A DNA stretch of 44,140 nucleotides, taken from the NCBI GenBank assembly GCA_012735315.1, contig JAAYHS010000012.1, positions 1 to 44,140 on the forward strand, given 5' to 3'. The position numbers and the translations under genes were made by a program. Positions 22,928 through 31,105 of this stretch are shown piece after piece (the stretch's first letter is position 1; every line of letters begins with the position of its first letter). This stretch comes from Bacillota bacterium. Lineage in GTDB: Bacteria; Bacillota; UBA4882; UBA8346. Under the pieces are notes generated by a model that ran no database searches, was not told where the DNA came from, and saw only the letters and a list, made by a program, of their open reading frames with translations.

Positions 22928-23040
22928 TTTAGAAAATATGGTTTGGAAAAGACGATTACGAGCACCGTTTCGCCGAGCGCGAGCACTAACACGGATAATA
23001 CTCATTTTCATTCGCTAACATGCCCCGGCGCGGGGTGGAA
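22928..23040 (+). repeat. Dispersed intergenic repeat, copy B
   Basis: Starts TTTAGAAAATATGGTT, contains the core GACGATTACGAGCACCG with divergent bases afterwards (TTTCGCCGAGCGCGAGCAC), then an A+T-rich stretch and the hairpin CCCCG-gcg-CGGGG (23023-23035). It lies in the gap between the SASP gene and murC. Confidence 0.75.
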
Positions 23041-23092
23041 GCTATTCAATAATTGCGTCATAATTAAGCGTTCCAACGAAAAGGGCTGATTA

Positions 23093-23145
23093 TTACCAAA
23101 AAATATGAATGAATTATATTTTGGTAAATTAAAATATGTTATAAT
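23093..23145 (+). promoter_or_regulatory. Extended -10 promoter with inverted-repeat operator, murC
   Basis: TGTTATAAT (23137-23145) is a perfect extended -10 element; the -35 region is poor. A 9-bp inverted repeat, TTACCAAAA (23093-23101) and TTTTGGTAA (23119-23127), covers the -35 position and could bind a repressor or activator. murC starts 38 bases after the -10 box. Confidence 0.6.
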
Positions 23146-23183
23146 AGGTTGGATTTGAGTTTTGAGGGGAGCATCAAGCAACG

Positions 23184-24545
23184 ATGAAGCACTTGCATTT
23201 TGTAGGCATCGGCGGCGCAAGGCTTAGCGGGCTCGCCAAGCTATATCAGGATCGCGGTTATACCATTACCGGTTCGGACACCCAGGCGTCGGCGGCGGTC
23301 CAAAATCTGATCAATCGGGGAATCAAAGTTTTCTTGGGACATGATCCCTCGAATATCGAAGGCGCCGACTTGGTGGTTTATACCAATGCGGTTGGGAACG
23401 ATAATCCGGAGGTAAAAGCGGCTCAAAATAAAGAGGTCTCCACGATTGAAGGCGCGGAATTGTTGGGGAAGCTCATGACTGAAGTGGGACGGGGGATAGC
23501 GATCGCCGGGACTCATGGGAAAACGACCACTACGGCGATGACCGCTTTGGTGTTAACCGCCGCCGGTTTGGATCCAACCGTGCTGATTGGCGGAGAGATT
23601 GACGCTTTCCAAGGCAATCACCGTTCCGGCAAGTCCGATTTAATGGTGGTCGAAGCCTGCGAATTCAAAAAGTCGTTTTTATATCTGCGTCCAACCATTG
23701 AATTGATTACTAATATTGATTGGGACCATCCCGACTGTTTTCCGGCCTTGAGAGATGTGATCAAAACCTTTACGGATTTTGTGGCCTTACTTCCAAGAAA
23801 CGGCGTTTTAATCCTGGCGGGTGATGATCCGAACGCTCTCAGCTTAAAAAAGAAATTCAAAGGGAAAACGATAACCTTCGGCTACCGGCCCGAATTTGAC
23901 TGGGAGATAACCGGATATCGGACCGTAGAACCTTTAGGAATCGTGGGCGCTCTCAGTTATCGAGGCAAAAGTCAAGGTGAGCTTCGCCTGAAGATTCCCG
24001 GAAGGCATAACCTCCAAAATGCGGTCGGCGCTTTGGCAATCGCCGCGGAATTAGGGGTTAACGTTGAGAATGTCTTTGAAACATTGACCGAGTTTATCGG
24101 TGTAAAAAGAAGGTTTCAAATCAAAGGAGAATATCGCGGCGCCGTGGTGGTTGATGATTATGCCCACCACCCCGGCGCTGTCCGGGCTACTTTGGCCACA
24201 GCCCGGCAAGCTTTTAAAGGCCGGATTTGGTGCGTTTTTCAACCTCATTTATATAGCCGGACCAAGCACCTGCTGGATGAATTCGCCGGTTCGTTTAAGG
24301 ACGCCGATGTGTTGGTGTTGGCCGATATTTATCCGGCTCGGGAAGTTGATCCCGGGAATATTTCCAGTAGGGACCTGGCCGCAAAGGCTCAAAAAAATCA
24401 TCCGGATGTCCGATATTTAGGGGATTTGGAAGTGATTGCGGACCATTTGGCCAGGCACGCGCGCCGTGGCGATCTAATCCTAACCATGGGAGCGGGAAAT
24501 ATCTTTGAAGTAGGTGAAGAACTGTTAAACAAGACGGTTGTTTAA
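23184..24545 (+). CDS. murC: UDP-N-acetylmuramate--L-alanine ligase
   Basis: Cytoplasmic ATP-dependent ligase adding L-Ala to UDP-MurNAc, the first peptide-forming step of peptidoglycan. It is full length at 453 residues. UDP-binding domain with GIGGARLSGLA (about 8-18), ATP-binding loop GTHGKTTTT near residue 112, the EACEFKKSFL...TNIDWDH central-domain motif, and the C-terminal domain with DDYAHHP and FQPHLYSRT. The Mpl salvage ligase is less likely by motif. The gene stands alone, outside a division-and-cell-wall cluster, with its own promoter. The ribosome site (GAGGGGAGC) is rather far (about 13 bases) from the ATG. Confidence 0.9.
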   Translation: MKHLHFVGIGGARLSGLAKLYQDRGYTITGSDTQASAAVQNLINRGIKVFLGHDPSNIEGADLVVYTNAVGNDNPEVKAAQNKEVSTIEGAELLGKLMTEVGRGIAIAGTHGKTTTTAMTALVLTAAGLDPTVLIGGEIDAFQGNHRSGKSDLMVVEACEFKKSFLYLRPTIELITNIDWDHPDCFPALRDVIKTFTDFVALLPRNGVLILAGDDPNALSLKKKFKGKTITFGYRPEFDWEITGYRTVEPLGIVGALSYRGKSQGELRLKIPGRHNLQNAVGALAIAAELGVNVENVFETLTEFIGVKRRFQIKGEYRGAVVVDDYAHHPGAVRATLATARQAFKGRIWCVFQPHLYSRTKHLLDEFAGSFKDADVLVLADIYPAREVDPGNISSRDLAAKAQKNHPDVRYLGDLEVIADHLARHARRGDLILTMGAGNIFEVGEELLNKTVV

Positions 24546-24563
24546 TAATCGGCCGTAAAAAAT

Positions 24564-24833
24564 AAAAGGGGCTATTGCAAAAATAGACAGCGAGCGGATG
24601 CCCTCCTTCACCGGAGCGTAAACGATCCGGCTATTTTTGGGATATCATAAATCGTCAAAAAACGATCACGGTTGTTTTACCTAGTCCAAAGGGCTTCCAT
24701 CTTGTAGCCGGATGGCTTTAGCCTCCGGTTGGCATTCATTAAAACCAAATTTTACCACGATCACCTGATGACATTGGTTTTAACCCCGGCTGGAACAGCA
24801 CGGGTAAAAGTCTTTTTTGCGACAGCCCCTTTG
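24564..24833. mobile_element. Probable MITE, 270 bp, with 24-bp terminal inverted repeats
   Basis: AAAGGGGCTATTGCAAAAAT at the left end is matched at the right by the reverse complement of AAAGGGGCTGTCGCAAAAAA, then TAGAC/GAC, about 20 of 24 positions identical. GGGGCTGTCGCA-type ends are typical of IS1182/IS4-like transposons. There is no open frame inside, so it would be mobilised in trans. Target duplication is not clear. The element fills the 297-base gap between murC and the next gene. Confidence 0.65.
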
Positions 24834-24842
24834 GTTTTAATA

Positions 24843-25175
24843 CTAAAGTTTGATGATTAACATGCCGTCTTGATGTTCGAATTCGTATCTTTTGTCCTCA
24901 ACCGGAATTTGAAAACGGTTTAAAAACTTTTTAGCCACTACCATTTTGGTGGTTTGACCTTGAATCTTAAATGAATCGGGCGTCGGTTCGCTTACGGGAA
25001 GAATTCCGATCTTATTTTCATCCGGGTCAAAATACAATTCTACATGTTTTTTATCATTAAAATATTTTTCAACCACCGGTTTATAAAAAGCGAACCTACC
25101 TTTGCGATTAACGCCGATAGTTTTAGATGTTGCGCCCTTTTTGGGTTTTTCCTTTTGAAATTTTATAAAAGCCAC
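24843..25175 (-). CDS. Unknown protein, 110 aa
   Basis: Not recognised. The chain looks like two related halves, each with a strand-helix-strand pattern: GRFAFYKPVVEKYF...GILPVSE (about 26-62) and TTKMVVAKKFLNRF...GMLIIKL (about 75-110), preceded by a basic N-terminus (KFQKEKPKKG). No membrane or export signal. The GTG start at 25175 has GAGGGGGA seven bases upstream. Its stop codon lies ten bases from the MITE end, so the element may supply its terminator. Base composition is more A+T-rich than the neighbours. The 408-base gap to its right shows no gene. Confidence 0.7.
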   Translation of the reverse strand: MAFIKFQKEKPKKGATSKTIGVNRKGRFAFYKPVVEKYFNDKKHVELYFDPDENKIGILPVSEPTPDSFKIQGQTTKMVVAKKFLNRFQIPVEDKRYEFEHQDGMLIIKL

Positions 25176-25583
25176 TAAAATCCCCCTCTACTAGATTTGT
25201 TTTTGTCTATTCGCCGAATGTTACTAATATTCCTGCTGAAAATGAAAATTTAACAAAAAAAACAAAAAACAATTTAAAACGAGAATACCAGTAATCTTCA
25301 GAAAAATGCAGCAAATTGCCTAAAAAAATTGTTTTCTAATGGTAACCCTGCAAAATTAATCGGTTCAGCATAAGTTTGCGGGAGTGTTGGGGCGAGTTAA
25401 GATCGGGTTTTTCCGGTGAACGCTCAAACTTTGTAAATTGAATTTTGAAGGGATATGAAGCGGCGATGAAGAAGATCTTCCCTTGTCCGAGCGGGAGGCG
25501 TCTTTTCGAAATAATTGTTTTAATACAAGCGCGGGCGCGAATGAGGCGGCTCTTGGATGAGCAGTTTCCGGATAGGAGGAATT
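25176..25583. other. Gene-free A+T-rich divergent intergenic region
   Basis: Between the divergent unknown gene and the HAD gene. The left half (25200-25340) is very A-rich, with repeated AACAAAAAA words; the right half is mixed. I see no convincing promoter consensus, RNA structure or small gene; the AGGAGG at about 25574 belongs to the HAD gene. Confidence 0.4.
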
Positions 25584-26228
25584 ATGAAACAGCGTTATTT
25601 GATCTTTGATTTGGATAATACCCTTTATCCTAAAGAATCAGGATTATTGAAACAAATAGACCGCCAGATTGACGGTTTTATTAAGCGTACTCTGAAAGTT
25701 CCCGAAACGGAAGTTTCAAAATTACGGCGGTATTACTGGAAAAATTATGGGACGACGCTGGGAGGAATGGTCGCTTGTCACAACATTAATCCCCTTGATT
25801 ATATTAAAGAGGCTTATAATGTGGATGTCGCCGCTTTTTTAAAACCCGATCCCTATTTAAGCGAGATCTTAAGCAAGTTGGATCTAAAAAAGGCGGTTTT
25901 TAGCAATAGTCCTTTGGAATATGTGGAGGAAGTATTGGAAGTTTTGAAAATAAGGAGTTTTTTCGAAAAAATATATGACATTCAGTTTTGTAATTATTTA
26001 GGAAAGCCTAATCAGTCCAGTTATTTCAAGGTCTTATCCGATTTGGGGATTGAGGGAAAGGATTGCCTGTTGCTCGACGATACTCCGGCAAATGTTATTG
26101 GAGGGGAAAAGGCCGGTATTACCTCTATTTTATACGGAGATGCGCCCGCCGACGGCATCAAATGGAGAATTTACAACTATGCGGAACTTCCCGGGATAAT
26201 TACGAAGATCCAAGCGCAAACAGCTTAG
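25584..26228 (+). CDS. HAD-superfamily hydrolase (pyrimidine 5'-nucleotidase-like)
   Basis: A 214-residue haloacid-dehalogenase-fold phosphatase. Motif I FDLDNTLYP (nucleophile Asp, near residue 8), motif II VFSNSPLEY (Ser/Asn near 105), motif III Lys in GKPNQSSYFK and motif IV LLLDDTPANV are all intact, with a helical C1 cap after NTLYP. The DNTLYP variant and spacing match SDT1/YjjG-like pyrimidine 5'-nucleotidases, but the substrate is not proven. The ATG at 25584 follows AGGAGG. The 3' end overlaps the convergent YpiB-like gene by four bases. Confidence 0.9.
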   Translation: MKQRYLIFDLDNTLYPKESGLLKQIDRQIDGFIKRTLKVPETEVSKLRRYYWKNYGTTLGGMVACHNINPLDYIKEAYNVDVAAFLKPDPYLSEILSKLDLKKAVFSNSPLEYVEEVLEVLKIRSFFEKIYDIQFCNYLGKPNQSSYFKVLSDLGIEGKDCLLLDDTPANVIGGEKAGITSILYGDAPADGIKWRIYNYAELPGIITKIQAQTA

Positions 26229-26764
26229 AGTTCTTTGAGTTTTTTGACTAATCTCCGGAATTGGCGTTTTTTCCCTTCCGCCAAAGCCTGATCGATTTGC
26301 TTTAAGATTGCGGCCCGCTCTTGTTCTCTTTTAAAACCTTGAGACCAGAGTGAGAGTTCGAAATCAATCAACAAATGATTATTTTGATTTTGATTCAGCT
26401 CTTTTGTTTCCTCGACAACGGTTAAATAAGGTTCGGAAGTAGAACGATCGGGAAAATACAAGGTTAAGTAGATCGGGGACTCTTCATTCGAATAAAGGGA
26501 TTCGATAATTGACTGAGGTTCGGTTTGATTTTGATCGCGGCCTAAATAAAGGAGCGGGGGCAAACCGATTCCATCGGTGGCAATAACGATTAACGGACGT
26601 AAGCAAGCGCCGTTCACTACCAGTTTTAAGCGGGACAGCAATTCCTCGGTTTGGGCTAATTCCTGGAGAATATAAGCCGGAATGTCGTTGGCGAACCGGT
26701 AATTTTCTAGAAACCAATAGATAAAGTTCTTTTTGGCCCAGATACTCACCGTCTTTTTGGTCAT
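26225..26764 (-). CDS. YpiB-like protein (UPF0302 plus IDEAL-type C-terminus)
   Basis: A 179-residue protein. The first 125 residues follow the UPF0302 layout of B. subtilis YpiB: KKNFIYWFLENYRF, then a helix ending LLSRLKLVV, ACLRPLIVIATDG, and PIYLTLYFPDRSTSEPYLTVVEE. The last 30 residues (ILKQIDQALAEGKKRQFRRL) fit the IDEAL domain that ends YpiB. Sequence is clearly diverged, so the assignment rests on order and pattern, not on identity. Function of the family is unclear; a cytoplasmic protein, possibly linked to quinone or lipid genes by neighbourhood in Bacillus. Here it stands alone, convergent with the HAD gene. Confidence 0.65.
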   Translation of the reverse strand: MTKKTVSIWAKKNFIYWFLENYRFANDIPAYILQELAQTEELLSRLKLVVNGACLRPLIVIATDGIGLPPLLYLGRDQNQTEPQSIIESLYSNEESPIYLTLYFPDRSTSEPYLTVVEETKELNQNQNNHLLIDFELSLWSQGFKREQERAAILKQIDQALAEGKKRQFRRLVKKLKEL

Positions 26765-26849
26765 CGGCGTTTACCCCGTTCTATTGAATCTTAAAAGTCT
26801 TTCTACTATAATATTCGGAAGAATTCGATTCAAGACTGAGAGACAATTA

Positions 26850-26877
26850 TTGACAAATAGGCTTAAACCTTGATAAT
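26850..26877 (+). promoter_or_regulatory. Probable sigma-A promoter of the M29 aminopeptidase
   Basis: TTGACA (26850-26855), 16-base spacer, GATAAT (26872-26877), in the divergent gap between the YpiB-like gene and the aminopeptidase. It gives a leader of about 105 bases. Confidence 0.5.
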
Positions 26878-26988
26878 TTCTAGATTTGATGCGTTTTATA
26901 AAGGCGATAGGCGGGAATCATTTTCAGCATTTTTGATTATAGTGGTTTCAAAATGTGAAATAATAAGCGCGGGAAGGAATGGTTTGAG

Positions 26989-28101
26989 GTGAAAGATCCC
27001 AGAGTACAAAAAATGGCTGCGGGCTTGATCAATTATTCCGTAAGACTACAACCGGGAGAGAAGATTTTGATTGAAGTAATCGACTCGGGAATCCCTCTGG
27101 CTTTAGCCGCGGTAAAAGAGGCATACCGGGTCGGCGGTTTACCGTTTGTGACGGTCAGGAATCGGCAACTGGAGCGGGAAATCATGTTGCAAGCGACCGC
27201 GGAACAATTGGATAAAATGGCCGAATTTGAACTGGTTCAGATGAAAGAGATGGATGCTTATCTAGGGATCAGGGGCGCGGAGAATGCCAACGAAACGGCG
27301 GATGTTCCCGGCGAGAAGCATCAATTGTATATGAAGCATTATTCCCGTCCGGTGGTTGATCAGCGAGTCAACCATACCAAATGGTGTATCATGCGTTATC
27401 CTAACCCGGCGATGGCCCAATCGGCCAACATGAGCACCGAAGCGTTTGAGGATTTTTATTTTGATGTTTGTACGCTTGATTATCGAAAAATGGCGCAGGC
27501 CATGGAACCGTTGCGGCAACTGATGGAAAATACCGATCGGGTTCGGATCGCCGGACCGGATACGGATCTGTCGTTTTCAATTAAAGGACTTCCGGCAATC
27601 CCCTGCGCCGGGGAGATGAACATCCCGGACGGTGAAATCTTTACGGCGCCGGTACGGGACTCGGTTAACGGCAAGATTACCTTTAACACTCCTGCCGTAT
27701 ATCAGGGGGTAACCCATGAGCGGATTTGTCTGGAGTTTAAAAAAGGAAAAATAGTTAAAGCCGCCAGTAACGAGACTGAGAAATTGAATAAGGTTTTGAA
27801 TACGGATGAAGGCGCCCGGTTTATCGGCGAATTTTCACTGGGGGTCAATCCATATATCGTAAAACCGATGAAAGATACTTTATTCGATGAAAAAATCAGC
27901 GGCAGCATTCATTTCACTCCGGGGCAGGCTTACCAGGAATGCGACAACGGTAATCGTTCCGCTATTCATTGGGATTTGGTATTGATTCAACTGCCCGAGT
28001 ACGGCGGCGGAGCGATTTATTTTGACGATGTCTTAATCCGCAAGGATGGGCGCTTCACGATTCCGGAACTCCAAGCCTTAAACCCGGAAAACTTAAAATA
28101 A
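26989..28101 (+). CDS. M29-family aminopeptidase (AmpS type)
   Basis: Dinuclear-metal aminopeptidase that trims N-terminal residues from peptides in the cytoplasm. The 370-residue chain carries the family's ligands: Glu in GEMNIPDGEIFTAPV (about 208-222), Glu in ARFIGEFSLGVNP (about 275), His in SGSIHFTPG (about 305), and His/Asp in AIHWDLV (about 330). The N-terminal domain (about 1-110) has LQPGEKILIEV, also usual. GTG start; GGAAGGA lies about 12 bases upstream. It is followed by a bidirectional terminator and appears monocistronic. Confidence 0.92.
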   Translation: MKDPRVQKMAAGLINYSVRLQPGEKILIEVIDSGIPLALAAVKEAYRVGGLPFVTVRNRQLEREIMLQATAEQLDKMAEFELVQMKEMDAYLGIRGAENANETADVPGEKHQLYMKHYSRPVVDQRVNHTKWCIMRYPNPAMAQSANMSTEAFEDFYFDVCTLDYRKMAQAMEPLRQLMENTDRVRIAGPDTDLSFSIKGLPAIPCAGEMNIPDGEIFTAPVRDSVNGKITFNTPAVYQGVTHERICLEFKKGKIVKAASNETEKLNKVLNTDEGARFIGEFSLGVNPYIVKPMKDTLFDEKISGSIHFTPGQAYQECDNGNRSAIHWDLVLIQLPEYGGGAIYFDDVLIRKDGRFTIPELQALNPENLK

Positions 28102-28121
28102 GCGAGATAATTATGGGTAAT

Positions 28122-28157
28122 AGAAAATCCTGCCAGTTGGCAGGATTTTTCGTTTTT
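28122..28157. terminator. Bidirectional terminator between convergent genes
   Basis: AATCCTGCCA and TGGCAGGATT form a perfect stem, with TTTTTCGTTTTTT to the right and AAAA to the left. It ends the aminopeptidase transcript and may also stop the convergent YkoF-like gene. Confidence 0.9.
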
Positions 28158-28193
28158 TGGTGGAATTTTATACTGTCGATTACGATTTATTAT

Positions 28194-28433
28194 TTAGGTG
28201 TTGTTGCTCAAATTAATAACCATTGAAAATTCGGCGCCGGCCTTTTCGGCTTCGCGATAAATTGTTTTCAACCCGTTCCAAATTTCCTCCGGAGAATCGC
28301 TGTAAAGATAGGTGCTTATATTACCTGTTTCATGTTTAATACCGGTTTCTTTTAATGCTTGAACCGCTTGGTTTATGATCTCATCTGAATTGAGAGTCTC
28401 CAGTGGGAAAAGGGAAACTTCACATGTTAACAA
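28194..28433 (-). CDS. MTH1187/YkoF-type thiamine-binding domain protein
   Basis: A 79-residue ferredoxin-fold protein of the thiamine-binding (DUF77/MTH1187) family. CEVSLFPLETLNSDEIINQAV at the start, ETGNISTYLYSD in the middle and AGAEFSMVINLS at the end are the family strands. YkoF-type members bind hydroxymethylpyrimidine or thiamine and often accompany a transporter; none is present here. The probable start is TTG 28433 with GGAGG upstream. It is divergent from the HD-GYP gene. Confidence 0.82.
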   Translation of the reverse strand: MLTCEVSLFPLETLNSDEIINQAVQALKETGIKHETGNISTYLYSDSPEEIWNGLKTIYREAEKAGAEFSMVINLSNNT

Positions 28434-28564
28434 GCTCTTTGACCTCCATCTTCTGTAGTTATTGTTTTTAGAATATCCAAACGCGATCCGTTTAAACGAA
28501 GAATCGTGGCGGTAATTTTTTGTAAAGGATTTAAATCGCCCAATGCAAAGGCTGGTACAAAAAG

Positions 28565-29614
28565 ATGCGGCTCATTCCAATCGAAAACGTTAAACCCGGT
28601 ATGAAGTTGGCGCGGGCGGTATTTCGAGACCAAGACGGTAAAGTTTTATTACGCCCGGGGGTTGTAATAAAGCCGTCTTACATCCAGAAATTTAAGGAGT
28701 TACAATATCAATACCTCTATATAATGGACCCCGGAGATGAAGAGCAGACTCTCGCCGATTTGGAGCCTATCAAAGAAGAAACCTTATTTCAGGCTAGGGG
28801 TCTGGTAAAAAAATATTTCACTCTTTTAAAGCAGAATAAAAATATTAATATTGACGAATTAAAAGGAGTTATCACGGATATTGTCGATCAAATCATTAGA
28901 AACCCCAATGTCGTATATAATATGTTAGACATCCGAACTCACGATAATTATACTTATGCTCATTCGGTAAACGTCTGCATTATTTCGGTAATGGTCGGAG
29001 TCGCCCTTAATTTAAACCGCCGTCAGTTGGAAACATTGGGGATCGGCGCTTTAATGCACGATATCGGGAAAATATTAATTGACAATAAAATCCTGAATAA
29101 ACCGGATAAACTGGAACCGGAAGAGTCGGAGCTTATTAAAAAGCACGCTCGGGATGGCTATGAGTTGTTGAAAAAGAAGGCGGATATCAATTTTTTGTCG
29201 TCGCATGTGGTTTTTCAACACCATGAAAGAGAGGATGGTTCCGGTTATCCCCGGGGTTTAACCGGAAAAAGGATTCATCGGTTTTCGAAAATTGTAGCCG
29301 TAGTTGACACTTATGACGCCATGACATCCAACCGGTCTTACCGGGAAGAAATAACGACTTTACATGCTCTGGCGGAAATAAAACAAGAGGCGGCGCGGAA
29401 ATTCGATTCCAATGTAGTGGAGGCTTTTTTACGGGTGGTTGCTCCTTACCCGATCGGGAGCACGCTCCTTTTTAAAAATGGACAAAAAGCGATCGTGAAA
29501 TCGGTATCTCGGCATGAATGTTTAGTGGAAGTGATTGAAGGTTCCGAGATGGGGAATACTTTTAACCTCTACCATCATCCTAACTTAGAAGTGGATAAAG
29601 TATTTTTCAGTTAA
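28565..29614 (+). CDS. HD-GYP domain c-di-GMP phosphodiesterase
   Basis: A 349-residue cytoplasmic protein. An N-terminal region (1-120) of the DUF3391-like type (MRLIPIENVKPGMKLARAVF) precedes an HD-GYP domain (about 125-300) with HAHSVNV, MHDIGK, KKHARDGYELL, FQHHEREDGSGYP and DTYDAM. All metal ligands and the GYP loop are present, so it should hydrolyse c-di-GMP. A C-terminal domain (300-349) of unknown type follows. No strong ribosome site is visible before the ATG. A c-di-GMP-binding PilZ protein is encoded 3 kb away. Confidence 0.93.
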   Translation: MRLIPIENVKPGMKLARAVFRDQDGKVLLRPGVVIKPSYIQKFKELQYQYLYIMDPGDEEQTLADLEPIKEETLFQARGLVKKYFTLLKQNKNINIDELKGVITDIVDQIIRNPNVVYNMLDIRTHDNYTYAHSVNVCIISVMVGVALNLNRRQLETLGIGALMHDIGKILIDNKILNKPDKLEPEESELIKKHARDGYELLKKKADINFLSSHVVFQHHEREDGSGYPRGLTGKRIHRFSKIVAVVDTYDAMTSNRSYREEITTLHALAEIKQEAARKFDSNVVEAFLRVVAPYPIGSTLLFKNGQKAIVKSVSRHECLVEVIEGSEMGNTFNLYHHPNLEVDKVFFS

Positions 29615-29794
29615 TTTTCAGTTAATTTGTTCTTTAAAATAGCTGCTCAAAAAATCGGTCTAAAACAAGAGGTCACTGGGCAACCTCGCTTTCTGGGGAA
29701 GGAATGTTGGTCCTTTCGTCAAATAATCCATTGGATATGCCGGAAATAATTCCCGCGGCCAAGATTATCAATGGGAATATTAAGAGGTGCCATT

Positions 29795-30979
29795 GTGGTC
29801 AAGGATTATACTGATGTTTTGATCTTGTCGGCCAGCTACGGTGGCGGTCATAACCAAGTGGCTCGGGCTTTGACTCAGGAGCTACAATTACAAGCGCCCG
29901 GGCTCAAGATCATTACCATCGATTATTGCGACCTACTTTACCCTCTAATAAACCGGATCAGTCAGTTTAGTTACATTCAAAGCATCCGCCATTTTCCCGT
30001 AGGATATGCCTTATATTATCAAGCAACCGGTAATATTTCTCCGGATTCTTTTTGGCAGAAACGCCTGAACCGGATGGGATATAGTGAGTTGATTATGTTG
30101 GTCAACCGCTTGGAACCGCGCGTGGTGATCTCCACTTTTCCCTTGCCGGCCGGAGTTCTGTCTCAGATGAAAGAGGCCGGAGTATTAAACGTTCCGATAG
30201 TTACCGTCATTACCGATATGTGTGTTCATAGCCAATGGATTCATCCCAAAACCGATCTTTATCTGGTGGGTTCTCATGAGGTTGCTTTGGGGTTGGAGAA
30301 AAGGGGGATTCCCAAAGAGCGGATCAGTGTCACCGGAATCCCAATTTTGCCGGTTTTTAAACAAACGATCGATCCGGATAAAGTCAGGCGGGAATTCGGG
30401 TTTGATCCGGGGGTGAAAGTGATCTTGTTCATGGGTGGTAATGACGGGATATTTGGGATTAACAATTTCTGTTTTCTGCTACGGGATTTGCCTTCAAGCG
30501 TTGAATCGGTAATCATCACCGGCTCGAACCAGGATTTATACGAGCGGTTGCAGTCGCCAGGTTATCGTAAGTATCGGGTCCGGGCCTTCAAGCATGTCGA
30601 TAATGTAGCGGGATTAATGAAGGTTAGCGATCTGTTGGTTACCAAGGCCGGAGGGGTTACCATCTCCGAAGCGCTGGCCCAAGGACTGCCGATGGTTATT
30701 TTCAAACCCACTCCTGGGCATGAGATGGCGAACGCCGCTTATCTGGCAAGACATCGGGCCGCTTTCGTCACTAAAAGAGAACGTAGTTTAAAGAAAGTGA
30801 TCAACCGGATGATCGCCGATGATCAGTTTCGCCTCCGTTTCCGGCGCAATTGTCTGAAAATCGCCGCTCCCGATTCGGCGGAAAAAGCGGCTCGTCTCAT
30901 TTTGAAGTTATTGACGCCCGCTACCCGTCAGACGACGACTTTTAATAATCCTCCGGAGCGGAGAGAGATTCTTGCTTAA
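29795..30979 (+). CDS. MGDG synthase/UgtP-like glycosyltransferase
   Basis: GT28-type glycosyltransferase of 394 residues. The N-terminal MGDG-synthase domain begins VLILSASYGGGHNQVARAL, the glycine-rich membrane-lipid acceptor site; the C-terminal nucleotide-sugar domain has VILFMGGNDGIFG, VTKAGGVTISEALAQGLP and FKPTPGHEMANAAYL. Relatives transfer glucose or galactose from UDP-sugars to diacylglycerol (UgtP) or act on undescribed lipids (YkoN). The GTG at 29795, six bases after AGAGGT, is the better start; ATG 29771 is possible. It leads a trio with the deacetylase and the YkoP-like gene. Confidence 0.9.
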   Translation: MVKDYTDVLILSASYGGGHNQVARALTQELQLQAPGLKIITIDYCDLLYPLINRISQFSYIQSIRHFPVGYALYYQATGNISPDSFWQKRLNRMGYSELIMLVNRLEPRVVISTFPLPAGVLSQMKEAGVLNVPIVTVITDMCVHSQWIHPKTDLYLVGSHEVALGLEKRGIPKERISVTGIPILPVFKQTIDPDKVRREFGFDPGVKVILFMGGNDGIFGINNFCFLLRDLPSSVESVIITGSNQDLYERLQSPGYRKYRVRAFKHVDNVAGLMKVSDLLVTKAGGVTISEALAQGLPMVIFKPTPGHEMANAAYLARHRAAFVTKRERSLKKVINRMIADDQFRLRFRRNCLKIAAPDSAEKAARLILKLLTPATRQTTTFNNPPERREILA

Positions 30980-31105
30980 TGAAAAAGGGCTTGTCCTTCC
31001 CGTCTGATATTCAAGGACGGTATTTGGCTTTAGGGAACGGCGTTAGCGGCGAATCTTCTCCCTTAATCAAGTTGAACTATCCATCCTGATGGGGGTTTTT
31101 TGCAA

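Noticed and set aside
29615-29794. c-di-GMP riboswitch before the UgtP-like gene
   Set aside because: A small stem (GAGGT/ACCTC, about 29670-29688) recalls it, but the GEMM core and tetraloop/receptor are missing.
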